From contig JALRLY010000239.1 in NCBI GenBank assembly GCA_023647555.1, positions 1 through 40,313 of the forward strand: a stretch of DNA of 40,313 nt, in the 5' to 3' direction. Positions 33,439-40,313 of the stretch are shown here, one piece after another; positions within the stretch are counted from its first letter, which is position 1; every line of letters begins with the position of its first letter. The notes beneath the pieces were generated by a model that was not told the DNA's origin, did not search any database, and saw nothing but the letters and a program-made list of their open reading frames with translations. The stretch comes from Pancytospora philotis (lineage: Eukaryota > Microsporidia). The position numbers were made by a program, and so were the translations under genes.

Positions 33439-34257
33439 TTACTTTTTCTTGCGACCTACAATCGATTTTAGACGAGCCTCGTCATCCGGGTCTCGGTAAT
33501 CATTTGTGTAGCCGGTAAAGTATCTGGCTGCGAGCTCGCCGATAGTAACGTTCGTTGCATGCTTGGACTTGCCGCTCCTGTTAGCAAGTGCAACCAAGAT
33601 CTTGTCTGCCCTCCTTTTCATGCCCTTAGCAGGCTTTTTTTGAACACTTCGTTGTCCACTGTGCTTGGAGTGTTGTTCGCCATCTGAAGAATCATCCGTT
33701 GTGTCTGTACTCTCTAACCGTGGTAATTTTGGAACATTTTCGCTACTGCTGTCAGTGCTTTCCTCTGCTCTGTCGGCCTGGAGGGGTGCCGGCTGCGTAT
33801 CAGCAATAGTTGGCAATATGGCAAGCGGCGGATTGCAGAGCGATGGTCCTGCATACGACTTTGTGTGTTTTGGTGCATCTGCTGGCTCAACTTGGCTAGA
33901 TTCGCTACTTGCAGTGTCCTGCTCGCCGCATTCATCGCTCGTAGCTTCGCTCTGGGCAGCCGCTGGATCGGCATCTTTCTCGGGACTACTCTGAGGATCG
34001 TCAGCGGGCTTTGTGCTACCACCGCTGCTAGATCCATAACTGCTACCAGAAGTACTGTAAGTACTATTGGATGTAAATGGCTCACGGGTCGTCTTTTCAG
34101 CACTTTGCTGCTTGCCATCTGGCTTACTTGGACTCGCTCCACTGTCCGGGCGAGCAACCGCTATAAAGTCTGTGCCAACCGTCATGCACGCGAGGCCGTA
34201 GAGGCCCGCAGTGATCTGGAACGGAAGAGGCAGGAACGATAGCAGAATCCCGAGCAT
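33439..34257 (-). CDS. Ser/Thr-rich secreted or membrane protein, unrecognised
   Basis: The protein is 272 residues. A hydrophobic N-terminus (MLGILLSFLPLPFQITAGLYGL) reads as a signal peptide. The next 120 residues are low complexity, dominated by Ser, Thr, Asp and Glu (STYSTSGSSYGSSSGGS, QSEATSDECGEQDTASSESS). The C-terminal 70 residues are basic, with KKPAKGMKRRADK and a terminal GRKKK. These read like nuclear targeting signals, which is unusual in an exported protein. No known family is recognised. AATTTTT at 34276-34282 supports the start. The AT-richer codons resemble the secreted family on the left and the 586-residue protein on the right. Confidence 0.75.
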   Translation of the reverse strand: MLGILLSFLPLPFQITAGLYGLACMTVGTDFIAVARPDSGASPSKPDGKQQSAEKTTREPFTSNSTYSTSGSSYGSSSGGSTKPADDPQSSPEKDADPAAAQSEATSDECGEQDTASSESSQVEPADAPKHTKSYAGPSLCNPPLAILPTIADTQPAPLQADRAEESTDSSSENVPKLPRLESTDTTDDSSDGEQHSKHSGQRSVQKKPAKGMKRRADKILVALANRSGKSKHATNVTIGELAARYFTGYTNDYRDPDDEARLKSIVGRKKK

Positions 34258-34446
34258 CGCGGCTATGGGCGGCAGAATTTTTGCATCAATTCGTCTTCGC
34301 GCTGATGTTAAAATTTTTGCTTTAAGAATTCTGGCTTAAAATGGTTGTAATAAATCTCTTATAAACTCATGATATTCCTTGTCTAATCTTTACATATTTA
34401 TTTCTCGTATAGAACACGCCTTATCTGCTACGGCTCAAGTATGTAG

Positions 34447-35070
34447 TTACAGATTGGTGTAAATGCTAAGCGGAACAGCAATGCTTGTTATCTTCGCAAG
34501 CAACACGGTGGACGAGACGGTGGCAAAGTCGCCCTCTATGCACAGCAGCGCGAAGATGTTCCCGCAGCTGCTCAGGATCTCCACGATGATGAAGTACTGC
34601 ACCACGTTGTAGTTCCATATCGAAAATACAATTTTAAAGACGTTGTAGAAAGAGCTCATCAGCACTGCATACAGGAAGAGCGCGAAGTCGATGCGTCTGA
34701 AGACACAGCGCAGACAGGCGAGGTAGATCGCCAGACTCGTGAACTGGACCCAGAGGCTCGAGTAGTAGAGGTCGATCTTCACGATGCGGTCGGCATCGAC
34801 CTTGAGCGGCGTGATCTGCAGCCCGGCCAGGTGTATCGACACCGCCGAGATGAAGTAGATGAGCGCGAGCTTCGCAAGGTCGCAGCGGCTGCACTGCCTG
34901 TTGAAAAGGTAGTGGCGAAAGGCGGACTCCTTGAGCAGCAGCAGGTCGATGATCTTCAGCGTGTTGTTCACCTCGCTGTACTTGTCCACCTTACTGCTGC
35001 AGTTCTGGCAGTACAGCTTGGACTTCGTCTGCGCCGGGGCGGGCGCGGAGCATTCGATGCATACAGCCAT
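34447..35070 (-). CDS. ARV1: ARV1-like sterol/lipid homeostasis protein
   Basis: The protein is 207 residues. ARV1 is an ER membrane protein involved in sterol and GPI-lipid trafficking. The N-terminal Arv1 homology domain is clear: Cys4 and Cys7 in MAVCIECSAP, Cys21 and Cys24 in LYCQNCSSK, then VNNTLKIIDLLLLKESAFRHYLFN, matching the family pattern IDLIL.K..AYRH.L.N. Several membrane segments follow (for example LALIYFISAVSIHLAGL, SLAIYLACLRCV, ALFLYAVLMSSFYNVFKIVF). The length is close to fungal Arv1. The ATG at 35068-35070 is the natural family start. Confidence 0.92.
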   Translation of the reverse strand: MAVCIECSAPAPAQTKSKLYCQNCSSKVDKYSEVNNTLKIIDLLLLKESAFRHYLFNRQCSRCDLAKLALIYFISAVSIHLAGLQITPLKVDADRIVKIDLYYSSLWVQFTSLAIYLACLRCVFRRIDFALFLYAVLMSSFYNVFKIVFSIWNYNVVQYFIIVEILSSCGNIFALLCIEGDFATVSSTVLLAKITSIAVPLSIYTNL

Positions 35071-35482
35071 GGGGGTCTCAAAAGGCTAAACAAAGACATG
35101 CGTGTTGGCAATCATTTATTTTACTTAAAAATGATAATAAAAGCAGTAAAGATAGTTTATACACAGCCATATAGCTGTAAATCTATTCTAGTGCATCAGT
35201 AATAGATTACAGTGCAGTAAGCTTTTCATTATGGCAGCATAAGCTGTATCCTTGCAGGTCAAGCAAGCACATGGCGCTATATCGCAGCATTGCAACGCCA
35301 CCATCCTGCCCAGCTCCCAACTGAGCTTTCTGTGCAAAATTTGTCGGCCCTAATACCGTAACCGCCGCGCCGGGCTCGCAGGCCAGCGAAATTTGAGAAT
35401 CCGCTCAGCTGATCGTTTACCAAGGACGCAGCACGCCGGGTGACATCTAACATGTCACACCACGTCACCGGGCGTGTGCTAG
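35071..35482. other. Divergent intergenic region between arv1 and the cyclase-like gene
   Basis: No gene is supported. The AT-rich half lies next to arv1. The AAATTT array at 35483-35520 belongs to the downstream gene. Confidence 0.35.
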
Positions 35483-35520
35483 AATTTTTGGCGCTGCGAA
35501 ATTTAAAGCGCGAAAAAATT
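35483..35520 (+). promoter_or_regulatory. Three phased AAATTT blocks before the cyclase-like gene
   Basis: AATTTTT, AAATTT and AAAAAATT are centred at 35484/35485, 35501/35502 and 35518/35519, an exact 17-base spacing. The last block is followed by CTGCCGCG and the ATG at 35529. This is the longest array of the motif in the window. Confidence 0.55.
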
Positions 35521-35528
35521 CTGCCGCG

Positions 35529-36230
35529 ATGGGAGTTTGCGAGAGCATCCGCAGGAGCTGGCTGCCGGACTTCGTGCGGCGCTCGGAGGTGCTCCACACA
35601 GTGCTGGCGGTCTTCGCCAGGCAGATAGGGCTCGCGGTCCGCGGCCTCCTGCCGTTCCCATCCTCCACGGGCGCAGAGGCGAAGGCGCGCGGGCTGCGGC
35701 GCCCGCGCGAGCTGATCAACAACACGCCCAGGGACGCGAGCGTGGACGCGCTCTCGTACCTCCAGTACACGGACCTGGACATCAGCTTCCCCCTCGACAA
35801 CTGCTACATCCTCGTGACGGACATCGTCGACAGCACGCGGCTCTACGACGAGAACCCGCGCTGGATGAAGGCGCAGACCGACCTGCACGACCAGATCGCG
35901 CGGCGGCTCGTGCGCGTCTTCAACGGGCACGTAGTCGGGAACGAGGGCGACTCCTTCCACCTCGCGTTCCAGAACATCTATGACGCAATCAACTTCGGGA
36001 ATAATTTCAAGGACCAGCTCGACGAGCTCGGCGTCGAGCTGAGCGTGCGCGTCGGGATCAACCGCGGCCAGATGCACATCCGGAACTGCTGCGGCTACAA
36101 GCTGTACGGCGAGCCCGTCACCGAGCTCATCAAGTTCTTCTCGCACAGCCGCGGCGAGAAGCTCTGCGTCAAGAAGAGTCTGCTGCTGAACAACAATATA
36201 ACACATGTAAAAAGCTTCTGTCTGCATTAA
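35529..36230 (+). CDS. Class III nucleotidyl cyclase-like protein, catalytic residues partly replaced
   Basis: The protein is 233 residues. One class III cyclase homology domain spans about residues 90-215. The two metal-binding aspartates are kept: Asp98 in LVTDIVDST and Asp141 in NEGDSFHLAF. RVGINRGQ (174-181) and YGEPV (193-197) complete the fold. Other catalytic positions are replaced: the adenine-contacting Lys is Gly137, the base-specifying Asp is Lys191, and the transition-state Asn and Arg are Thr198 and Lys202. It may be inactive, regulatory, or use another substrate. MGVCES fits an N-myristoylation site (Gly2, Ser6) with a palmitoylable Cys4, suggesting membrane attachment. Fungal adenylyl cyclases are far larger. 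Confidence 0.8.
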   Translation: MGVCESIRRSWLPDFVRRSEVLHTVLAVFARQIGLAVRGLLPFPSSTGAEAKARGLRRPRELINNTPRDASVDALSYLQYTDLDISFPLDNCYILVTDIVDSTRLYDENPRWMKAQTDLHDQIARRLVRVFNGHVVGNEGDSFHLAFQNIYDAINFGNNFKDQLDELGVELSVRVGINRGQMHIRNCCGYKLYGEPVTELIKFFSHSRGEKLCVKKSLLLNNNITHVKSFCLH

Positions 36231-36631
36231 ATTGTACTAGAACTGGTGTTCCTATAGCTTGATGAATACTGTGCTTCTTGATATGCTGGGGCGCCGACCA
36301 TAAGATCTTCTTTGCGCTATTCTGAGCCGGGTGCAGTGGCTATTTTCAGACTTGCTTTCAATATTCTCTGAGGCGTTTTTCCTCAAAGACATAAGACATG
36401 AGTGGTTACACCAGGCAAGAAACCCCCTTTCTTTGCATGCCACGGAAATCATGAATGTACGCAGTGCATCTGAGAAAGCTCAGTGCAGTCCATTTCAAAT
36501 CGTGCATCTTTACATGAGCATCACCGTACCCAAGAATGCTATTATTACTACGCGTCTACGATGCAAATTTAAAGCATCCACGTCCCAATTTTACACAAAG
36601 AATTTTGAACCCACTGAGAAAGCAATGAAAT
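36231..36631. other. Intergenic region between the cyclase-like gene and the 586-residue secreted protein
   Basis: This is a convergent region with no supportable gene. Short frames such as one over 36331-36600 lack a start signal and any recognisable domain. Confidence 0.35.
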
Positions 36632-38392
36632 TTATAATGCATCTTCGCGGCGCCATTCGACCGGTCTGTTTTCAGCTTCTCTTTCGAGATAGCCTATTAC
36701 CTTGGGGTAGACATCATCTTCGAACTTCAAAGTCTTGTAGTTAAAACGGCGCGGCGTCCAACCATTTGGGTCCTTCGCATAGGATATAAGCTCGTGTTTG
36801 ATGTTATCGTCAGGGACACTCGCCCAGTCCCATTTTGCCAGCTCAGCATCGTCAATCACCACGGGGACGACCTGCTCCTCCTGCGGCACGCTACCGTCCT
36901 GGTCGGGCACTGTATTCGCATTACTGGCCTTGGTCTGGCGCTTAGCCTTCGGTGCTTGTGGAACGCTATCGCTCTGCTCGAGTGCAGCGCCGGCGTTGTT
37001 ACGCTTGGTTGCGCGCTTAGACGTCGTTGGGAGGATCTCAATTTCATCCTCCATGGTCAGATCCTGGAACTGCGCAGAGGTGCTGGCCTGCTGTGTCTGG
37101 CGACGGCCTGGCTGTAAAATGCGGCGCGAGCCGGAAGTCAAAGAGTATTCATCGCCTTGGCTCTGACGGGACGTACTGGGCCCGGCCTGCTGCGCGGAGT
37201 AGCCTCCTGACTGCGCAGCACGGCGCGAACCGGAAGTCAAAGAGTACTCGCCGCCTTGGTTCTGATGGGACGTGCTGGGCCCGGCCTGCTCCGGAGAAAT
37301 GGCCAAATCTGCCAAATTAAACTGATTCAGCTTAGAATCACTCGTTTCCGGCGGGGAGAAGTAGTCTGGGTAAACTGCCATCGCAGATCCATTGCCTAGA
37401 TTTTGATTGGCTTCTTTGTACTCGGGTAGTGCATAATCAACGGCCGTATTAGGCACTGCGTCAAAGACGTATGACGGCTGAGCAGGCTGGCCAGAAACGG
37501 CCGCTGCATTTGTCGCGTAGGCATGTGATGACCCAGCGTGGGAAGGGTAGGATGTGGATGGTCCAGCGAGCGGCTTTTGAACAAACTGCTGCGGCGACAC
37601 GCCCACATCAACATAGTCCGGCGGCGGCACGTCCTGATTAGAATGCTGCTGTGCGCTTATATCAAAGTACACTTTGCTATCGTACGCAACGTCTGTGTTT
37701 GCGTTAGGAGCAAAGTTATACTGCGCCACGTGCTCAGGAACCAGCGGGTAGCTAACGCCAGTAGAATCTGGCGTTGCCAGTTCAGATTTCAACGGAGGGA
37801 AGCCCCAGAAGTTCTGCTGTGCTGCGTCATTTACTACATTATTCTGTGCTGCGCTCTCTGTAAGTGCAATCTGTTTCTGATGCGCGGCGGTGTCAAAATG
37901 CATGGCAATTTCGAGCGCCAACTGCATGAAGCTATCGTCCGTATATCTGAAGTACCAATCAAAAATGAGCCGGTTTTCGTTGGAGTAGTACCGCAGAAAC
38001 GCGATGTAGTGTGGCACGAATAACTTCGCAAGTAGAGCATAGGCAGGGACTGCTGCATGCTCATCCATACCATAGCGCGACTTAATTAAGTCGTACAGAT
38101 AAATGAACGAGGCGCCGCGGGGCCCGTTTTCGAGGGCTGCGGCAATTATCCAGCGCGCCTGATCATTAATGGTCGCGTTTCTATAGTCTTTATATTTTTC
38201 ATCGAGACAAACGCCTTTGAAGAGATAATCCAGGACCTCGAAATCGAACTTGCTGAATACCGGCATGGGCGCGACAGTGGCTTGATCGGGTGCGTAATTC
38301 TGCATTTCGATGAACGCGCCGGCTGCGTCTCCATTACCCTGGTTGCTGCAGTGCGCAAGCAGAGCAAACAACGGAGTGATCACCAGCAACAT
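36632..38392 (-). CDS. Large secreted protein with N-terminal paralogue-family domain and repeats
   Basis: The protein is 586 residues. A signal peptide (MLLVITPLFALLAHC) opens it. Residues about 45-160 resemble the tandem family at the left end: FSKFDFEVLDYL, then a helical block, then YALLAKLFVPHYIAFLRY (compare VFVLLAKLFSDECIGFM). The rest is Gln/Ser/Pro/Asn-rich, with two in-frame repeats of AGPSTS..Q.QG.EYSLTSGSRR (DNA 37123-37192 and 37222-37291, 99 bases apart) and a second near-repeat (SVPQ.P/E). Basic runs KRATKRNN and KAKRQTK near 456-490 look like nuclear signals. A C-terminal folded block follows (ELISYAKDPNGWTPRRFNY). It is probably exported, function unknown. Confidence 0.85.
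   Translation of the reverse strand: MLLVITPLFALLAHCSNQGNGDAAGAFIEMQNYAPDQATVAPMPVFSKFDFEVLDYLFKGVCLDEKYKDYRNATINDQARWIIAAALENGPRGASFIYLYDLIKSRYGMDEHAAVPAYALLAKLFVPHYIAFLRYYSNENRLIFDWYFRYTDDSFMQLALEIAMHFDTAAHQKQIALTESAAQNNVVNDAAQQNFWGFPPLKSELATPDSTGVSYPLVPEHVAQYNFAPNANTDVAYDSKVYFDISAQQHSNQDVPPPDYVDVGVSPQQFVQKPLAGPSTSYPSHAGSSHAYATNAAAVSGQPAQPSYVFDAVPNTAVDYALPEYKEANQNLGNGSAMAVYPDYFSPPETSDSKLNQFNLADLAISPEQAGPSTSHQNQGGEYSLTSGSRRAAQSGGYSAQQAGPSTSRQSQGDEYSLTSGSRRILQPGRRQTQQASTSAQFQDLTMEDEIEILPTTSKRATKRNNAGAALEQSDSVPQAPKAKRQTKASNANTVPDQDGSVPQEEQVVPVVIDDAELAKWDWASVPDDNIKHELISYAKDPNGWTPRRFNYKTLKFEDDVYPKVIGYLEREAENRPVEWRREDAL
37123..37192. repeat. In-frame repeat in the secreted protein, copy nearer the C-terminus
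   Basis: This roughly 70-base unit is highly similar to 37222-37291 and offset by 99 bases (33 codons). It encodes AGPSTSRQSQGDEYSLTSGS. The repeat number may vary between strains. Confidence 0.75.
37222..37291. repeat. In-frame repeat in the secreted protein, copy nearer the N-terminus
   Basis: This is the partner of 37123-37192, encoding AGPSTSHQNQGGEYSLTSGS. High DNA similarity between the copies points to recent duplication or gene conversion within the gene. Confidence 0.75.
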
Positions 38393-38404
38393 TACAGGGG
38401 TAAG

Positions 38405-38445
38405 AAAAAAATTGAATTAAATCTGCAAAATTTTTCACAAATTTT
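38405..38445 (-). promoter_or_regulatory. Cluster of three AAATTT blocks before the 586-residue secreted protein gene
   Basis: AAAAAAATT, CAAAATTTTT and CAAATTTT lie 13 to 53 bases upstream of the ATG, with centres 19 and 11 bases apart. The first two keep about the 18-19 base spacing of the family twin elements, supporting common ancestry of the loci. Confidence 0.5.
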
Positions 38446-39082
38446 GCGTAGCACCAGGAGAGGCCGCCGTGCCTTTTTACAGACAACAGGCACATCTTAT
38501 AGTGCGTGCAAGGCAAATATACTGGGAAGTATATACCAGCAAAATCGTGGAAATGCACCCAGGTACAAAATTACGTAGAACTGCGGCGTGGAAATCATAA
38601 AGGGCGGTCATGAGAAAAAGGCTGATGTCCAATCACTAGCTTCGCATCAGTGATGCCATCGGAGGCTCAGGTACTTCTACGACTCAATCCTTGAACACGT
38701 TGCTTGGAGTCTAGCTGGGATGTGAGAAGCGGACAGGGTGGCAAGCAACACTGTGCTTCTGTGCATAGGACGCAAAAACATCGATTAGAAATTCAGGTTC
38801 TTGAAGAATGTGCATGCGAGCACTTCGTACCCCCTAGAGCTGCATGCAGAATATTTCTATTACACGGTCAATGATTCTGAGACTACTTCGGCAGATAGAT
38901 TACCGCACGTACGCCGCTATCCGGGCTCTTCGCCGAGCATTAGATCGTACACCAGTAGCACCCACCACGAAATGCCCGTGTGCAAGACTTGGGCCGCGTA
39001 GCAATAACTTTGCGTCAGATGCAGTACAATTGCAGCCATGGCCGCATCTAGGCGCCGGCGCCGTGATCTGACACGCAGCTAC
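38446..39082. other. Divergent intergenic region between the secreted protein and E(z)-like gene
   Basis: About 640 bases have no supportable gene. A 66-codon frame at 38801-39001 overlaps a second frame and has no start signal. No RNA gene was recognised. An AAAATTTT block at 39083-39090 belongs to the E(z)-like gene. Confidence 0.4.
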
Positions 39083-39110
39083 AAAATTTTAGCGAATAAC
39101 ACGTCGTGCG

Positions 39111-40313
39111 ATGGACGCTCTCTATAGAGAAACGGCGGCGCTCTATGCGCGGGCCGTCGAAAGGCTGCTGAAGGCCAACCAGCAGCTCGTCGACTCACTG
39201 CTGGGGCAGGCCGCGCACCACGAATGCGGGGACAGCGATCCGGCCCACGACGGCTCGTGCCAGGGCCGCGGCAGCCCCAGAGCGAAAGAGAACTACCGCA
39301 GCCTCTCGCCGCGGATCCCGCAGGCACAGCTGATCATCACGTTCATCCAGCCGTGCGCCAAGACGAACTTCCTGTGCATCACCCCCTTGAATCTGTACAC
39401 CAAGGACGACCCGATCCTCAGGTACGTGCCGAATCTGAAGCTCACCGGGCCGACGGCGATTACGTGGTACGAGGGCACCGTGATCGGCGAGAGGTCCTTG
39501 GATATCACGCGCAGCATCGATCTGCTCTTCACGAGCGGACCGCGGGAGGCACTAAAATCCAAGATGGACTATCTGAGATCGATGGGGCGGAAGCTGCCGT
39601 CGATCCCTGCTCCGTCGAACATGGAGGACGCCTTTTGCACCGTGTGCTGCCTGTTCAGCTGCGGGATCCACGAGCCGTGCGCGAAGGCGGTGCTCAGGCA
39701 CAACGAGCAGAAGGGCTGCATCTGCAACGACTTCGCGTGGTCGCTGCTGAGCCCTACGCCAGGCCTGGAGCAGCCTTTGATGAGGTTCTTGCAGCAGTGC
39801 AACGGCGGCTCGATGACGGACGGAAGCGCTCTGCCTGCTACGGCCATCCCATCGTCGGCTAAGTGCGCAAATGATGAAGTGCCGGTCCAGCGCATACAGC
39901 CAGTGCAGCGCAGCAGCAGTCTAGAGTTTGCCAGAGCCCTCAGCGCATTCAGAAAGCACATGGGCCCGTGCACGGCGCAAGATGGAATGCGTGGATGCGC
40001 GGAGACGACGAGTAGCGCTTTGAACGAGCTGACTATACAGGAAAACAAAAATCTGTCCTTGAAACCGTGCGTGCTGCGCTCAATCAGCGTGCTACAGACC
40101 GGCAGCTGCTCTGCATCGTGCCCCGCGCCAGGAAAGAAGGGACTGCCCATCAAGCAGGCCCAGAATGCGCAGTTTCGGTCCGCCGTCAAGGAGCTCTACA
40201 GCCCGTGCGCCTGCCGCGGCAAATGCGTCAGGAACAAGTGCAGCTGCGCGGTGGCTGGGATGCCGTGCGAGCTCGCCTGCGGGTGCAGCAACTGCCAGAA
40301 CCTGTGGTTCTGC
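39111..40313 (+). CDS. E(z)/EZH2-type histone H3K27 methyltransferase (3' end outside window)
   Basis: An open frame of 401 codons runs from the ATG at 39111 to the right edge without a stop. E(z)/EZH2 is the catalytic subunit of Polycomb repressive complex 2. Two features are seen: a zinc-binding cluster near residue 175 (FCTVCCLFSCGIHEPC), parallel to the FCRRCFKYDCFLH motif of EZH2, and from residue 364 a CXC domain (SPCACRGKCVRNKCSCAV, then CELACGCSNCQN) that breaks off at the edge. The SET domain should follow outside the window. The middle is Ser-rich and variable. An AAAATTTT block (39083-39090) lies 20 bases before the ATG. The CXC order makes an E(z) protein far more likely than another SET protein. 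Confidence 0.82.
   Translation, partial: MDALYRETAALYARAVERLLKANQQLVDSLLGQAAHHECGDSDPAHDGSCQGRGSPRAKENYRSLSPRIPQAQLIITFIQPCAKTNFLCITPLNLYTKDDPILRYVPNLKLTGPTAITWYEGTVIGERSLDITRSIDLLFTSGPREALKSKMDYLRSMGRKLPSIPAPSNMEDAFCTVCCLFSCGIHEPCAKAVLRHNEQKGCICNDFAWSLLSPTPGLEQPLMRFLQQCNGGSMTDGSALPATAIPSSAKCANDEVPVQRIQPVQRSSSLEFARALSAFRKHMGPCTAQDGMRGCAETTSSALNELTIQENKNLSLKPCVLRSISVLQTGSCSASCPAPGKKGLPIKQAQNAQFRSAVKELYSPCACRGKCVRNKCSCAVAGMPCELACGCSNCQNLWFC

Noticed and set aside
38801..39071. Two overlapping short plus-strand frames before the E(z)-like gene
   Set aside because: No AAATTT block or C-run at their starts, different frames overlapping each other, and no recognisable product.
1..40313. CRISPR arrays, rRNA genes, transposons and prokaryotic operon features
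   Set aside because: No spaced direct-repeat array, no rRNA sequence, no transposase or reverse transcriptase frame and no ribosome binding site pattern were seen. The gene content is eukaryotic.

Overview
The window looks like part of a compact, intron-poor nuclear genome from a microsporidian or a closely related early-diverging fungal parasite. About 32 genes fill 40.3 kb and none needs an intron. Most intergenic gaps are a few hundred bases. Housekeeping proteins are shorter than their yeast counterparts (Rad2/XPG about 590 residues, Vid27 about 573, Rad17 about 368, Nuf2 about 421). Many start codons are preceded within 5 to 35 bases by an A(3-6)T(2-5) block, often followed by a run of C just before the ATG. 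AAATTT-like and CCC-like signals at start codons are known from microsporidia. The species cannot be named from the sequence.

Region 1 (1-4857, minus strand): five tandem paralogues of an unrecognised, probably secreted, roughly 200-residue family. The first is cut by the window edge. Each has a signal peptide, an RPGDDVDM-type mature N-terminus and a twin AAATTT promoter element at nearly fixed spacing. The copies ending at 2913 and 4261 are also colinear in their 3' flanks.

Region 2 (5315-33208): a dense housekeeping block with GC-rich codons. It carries TFIIH subunit Tfb4, GAPDH, a TPR protein resembling TTC27/Emw1, a GNAT acetyltransferase resembling NatD, a PDI-like protein with a CHYC site, a Dhh1-like helicase, TFIIH subunit Tfb5 (59 residues) divergent from Rad2/XPG nuclease, frequenin, a THADA/Trm732 homologue, kinetochore Nuf2, an Eco1-type zinc finger without its acetyltransferase domain, Rad17, Vid27, a possible Med1, an Lcl3-like nuclease, a FAD/NADPH reductase without a flavodoxin domain, TAF11, Sec12 and an Esa1/Tip60 acetyltransferase. 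Several small genes are unrecognised.

Region 3 (33439-40313): a Ser-rich secreted protein, Arv1, a small class III nucleotidyl cyclase-like protein with a myristoylation/palmitoylation-type N-terminus and replaced catalytic residues, a 586-residue secreted protein whose N-terminal third resembles the family in region 1, and, cut by the right edge, a Polycomb E(z)-type protein that ends inside its CXC domain.

Themes: transcription and nucleotide excision repair (Tfb4, Tfb5, Rad2, TAF11, possible Med1), chromatin (Esa1, NatD-like, E(z)), chromosome segregation and checkpoint (Nuf2, Eco1-like finger, Rad17), ER function (PDI, Sec12, Arv1) and candidate host-facing secreted proteins at both ends. 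Functions were assigned by recognising motifs by eye, without database searches.
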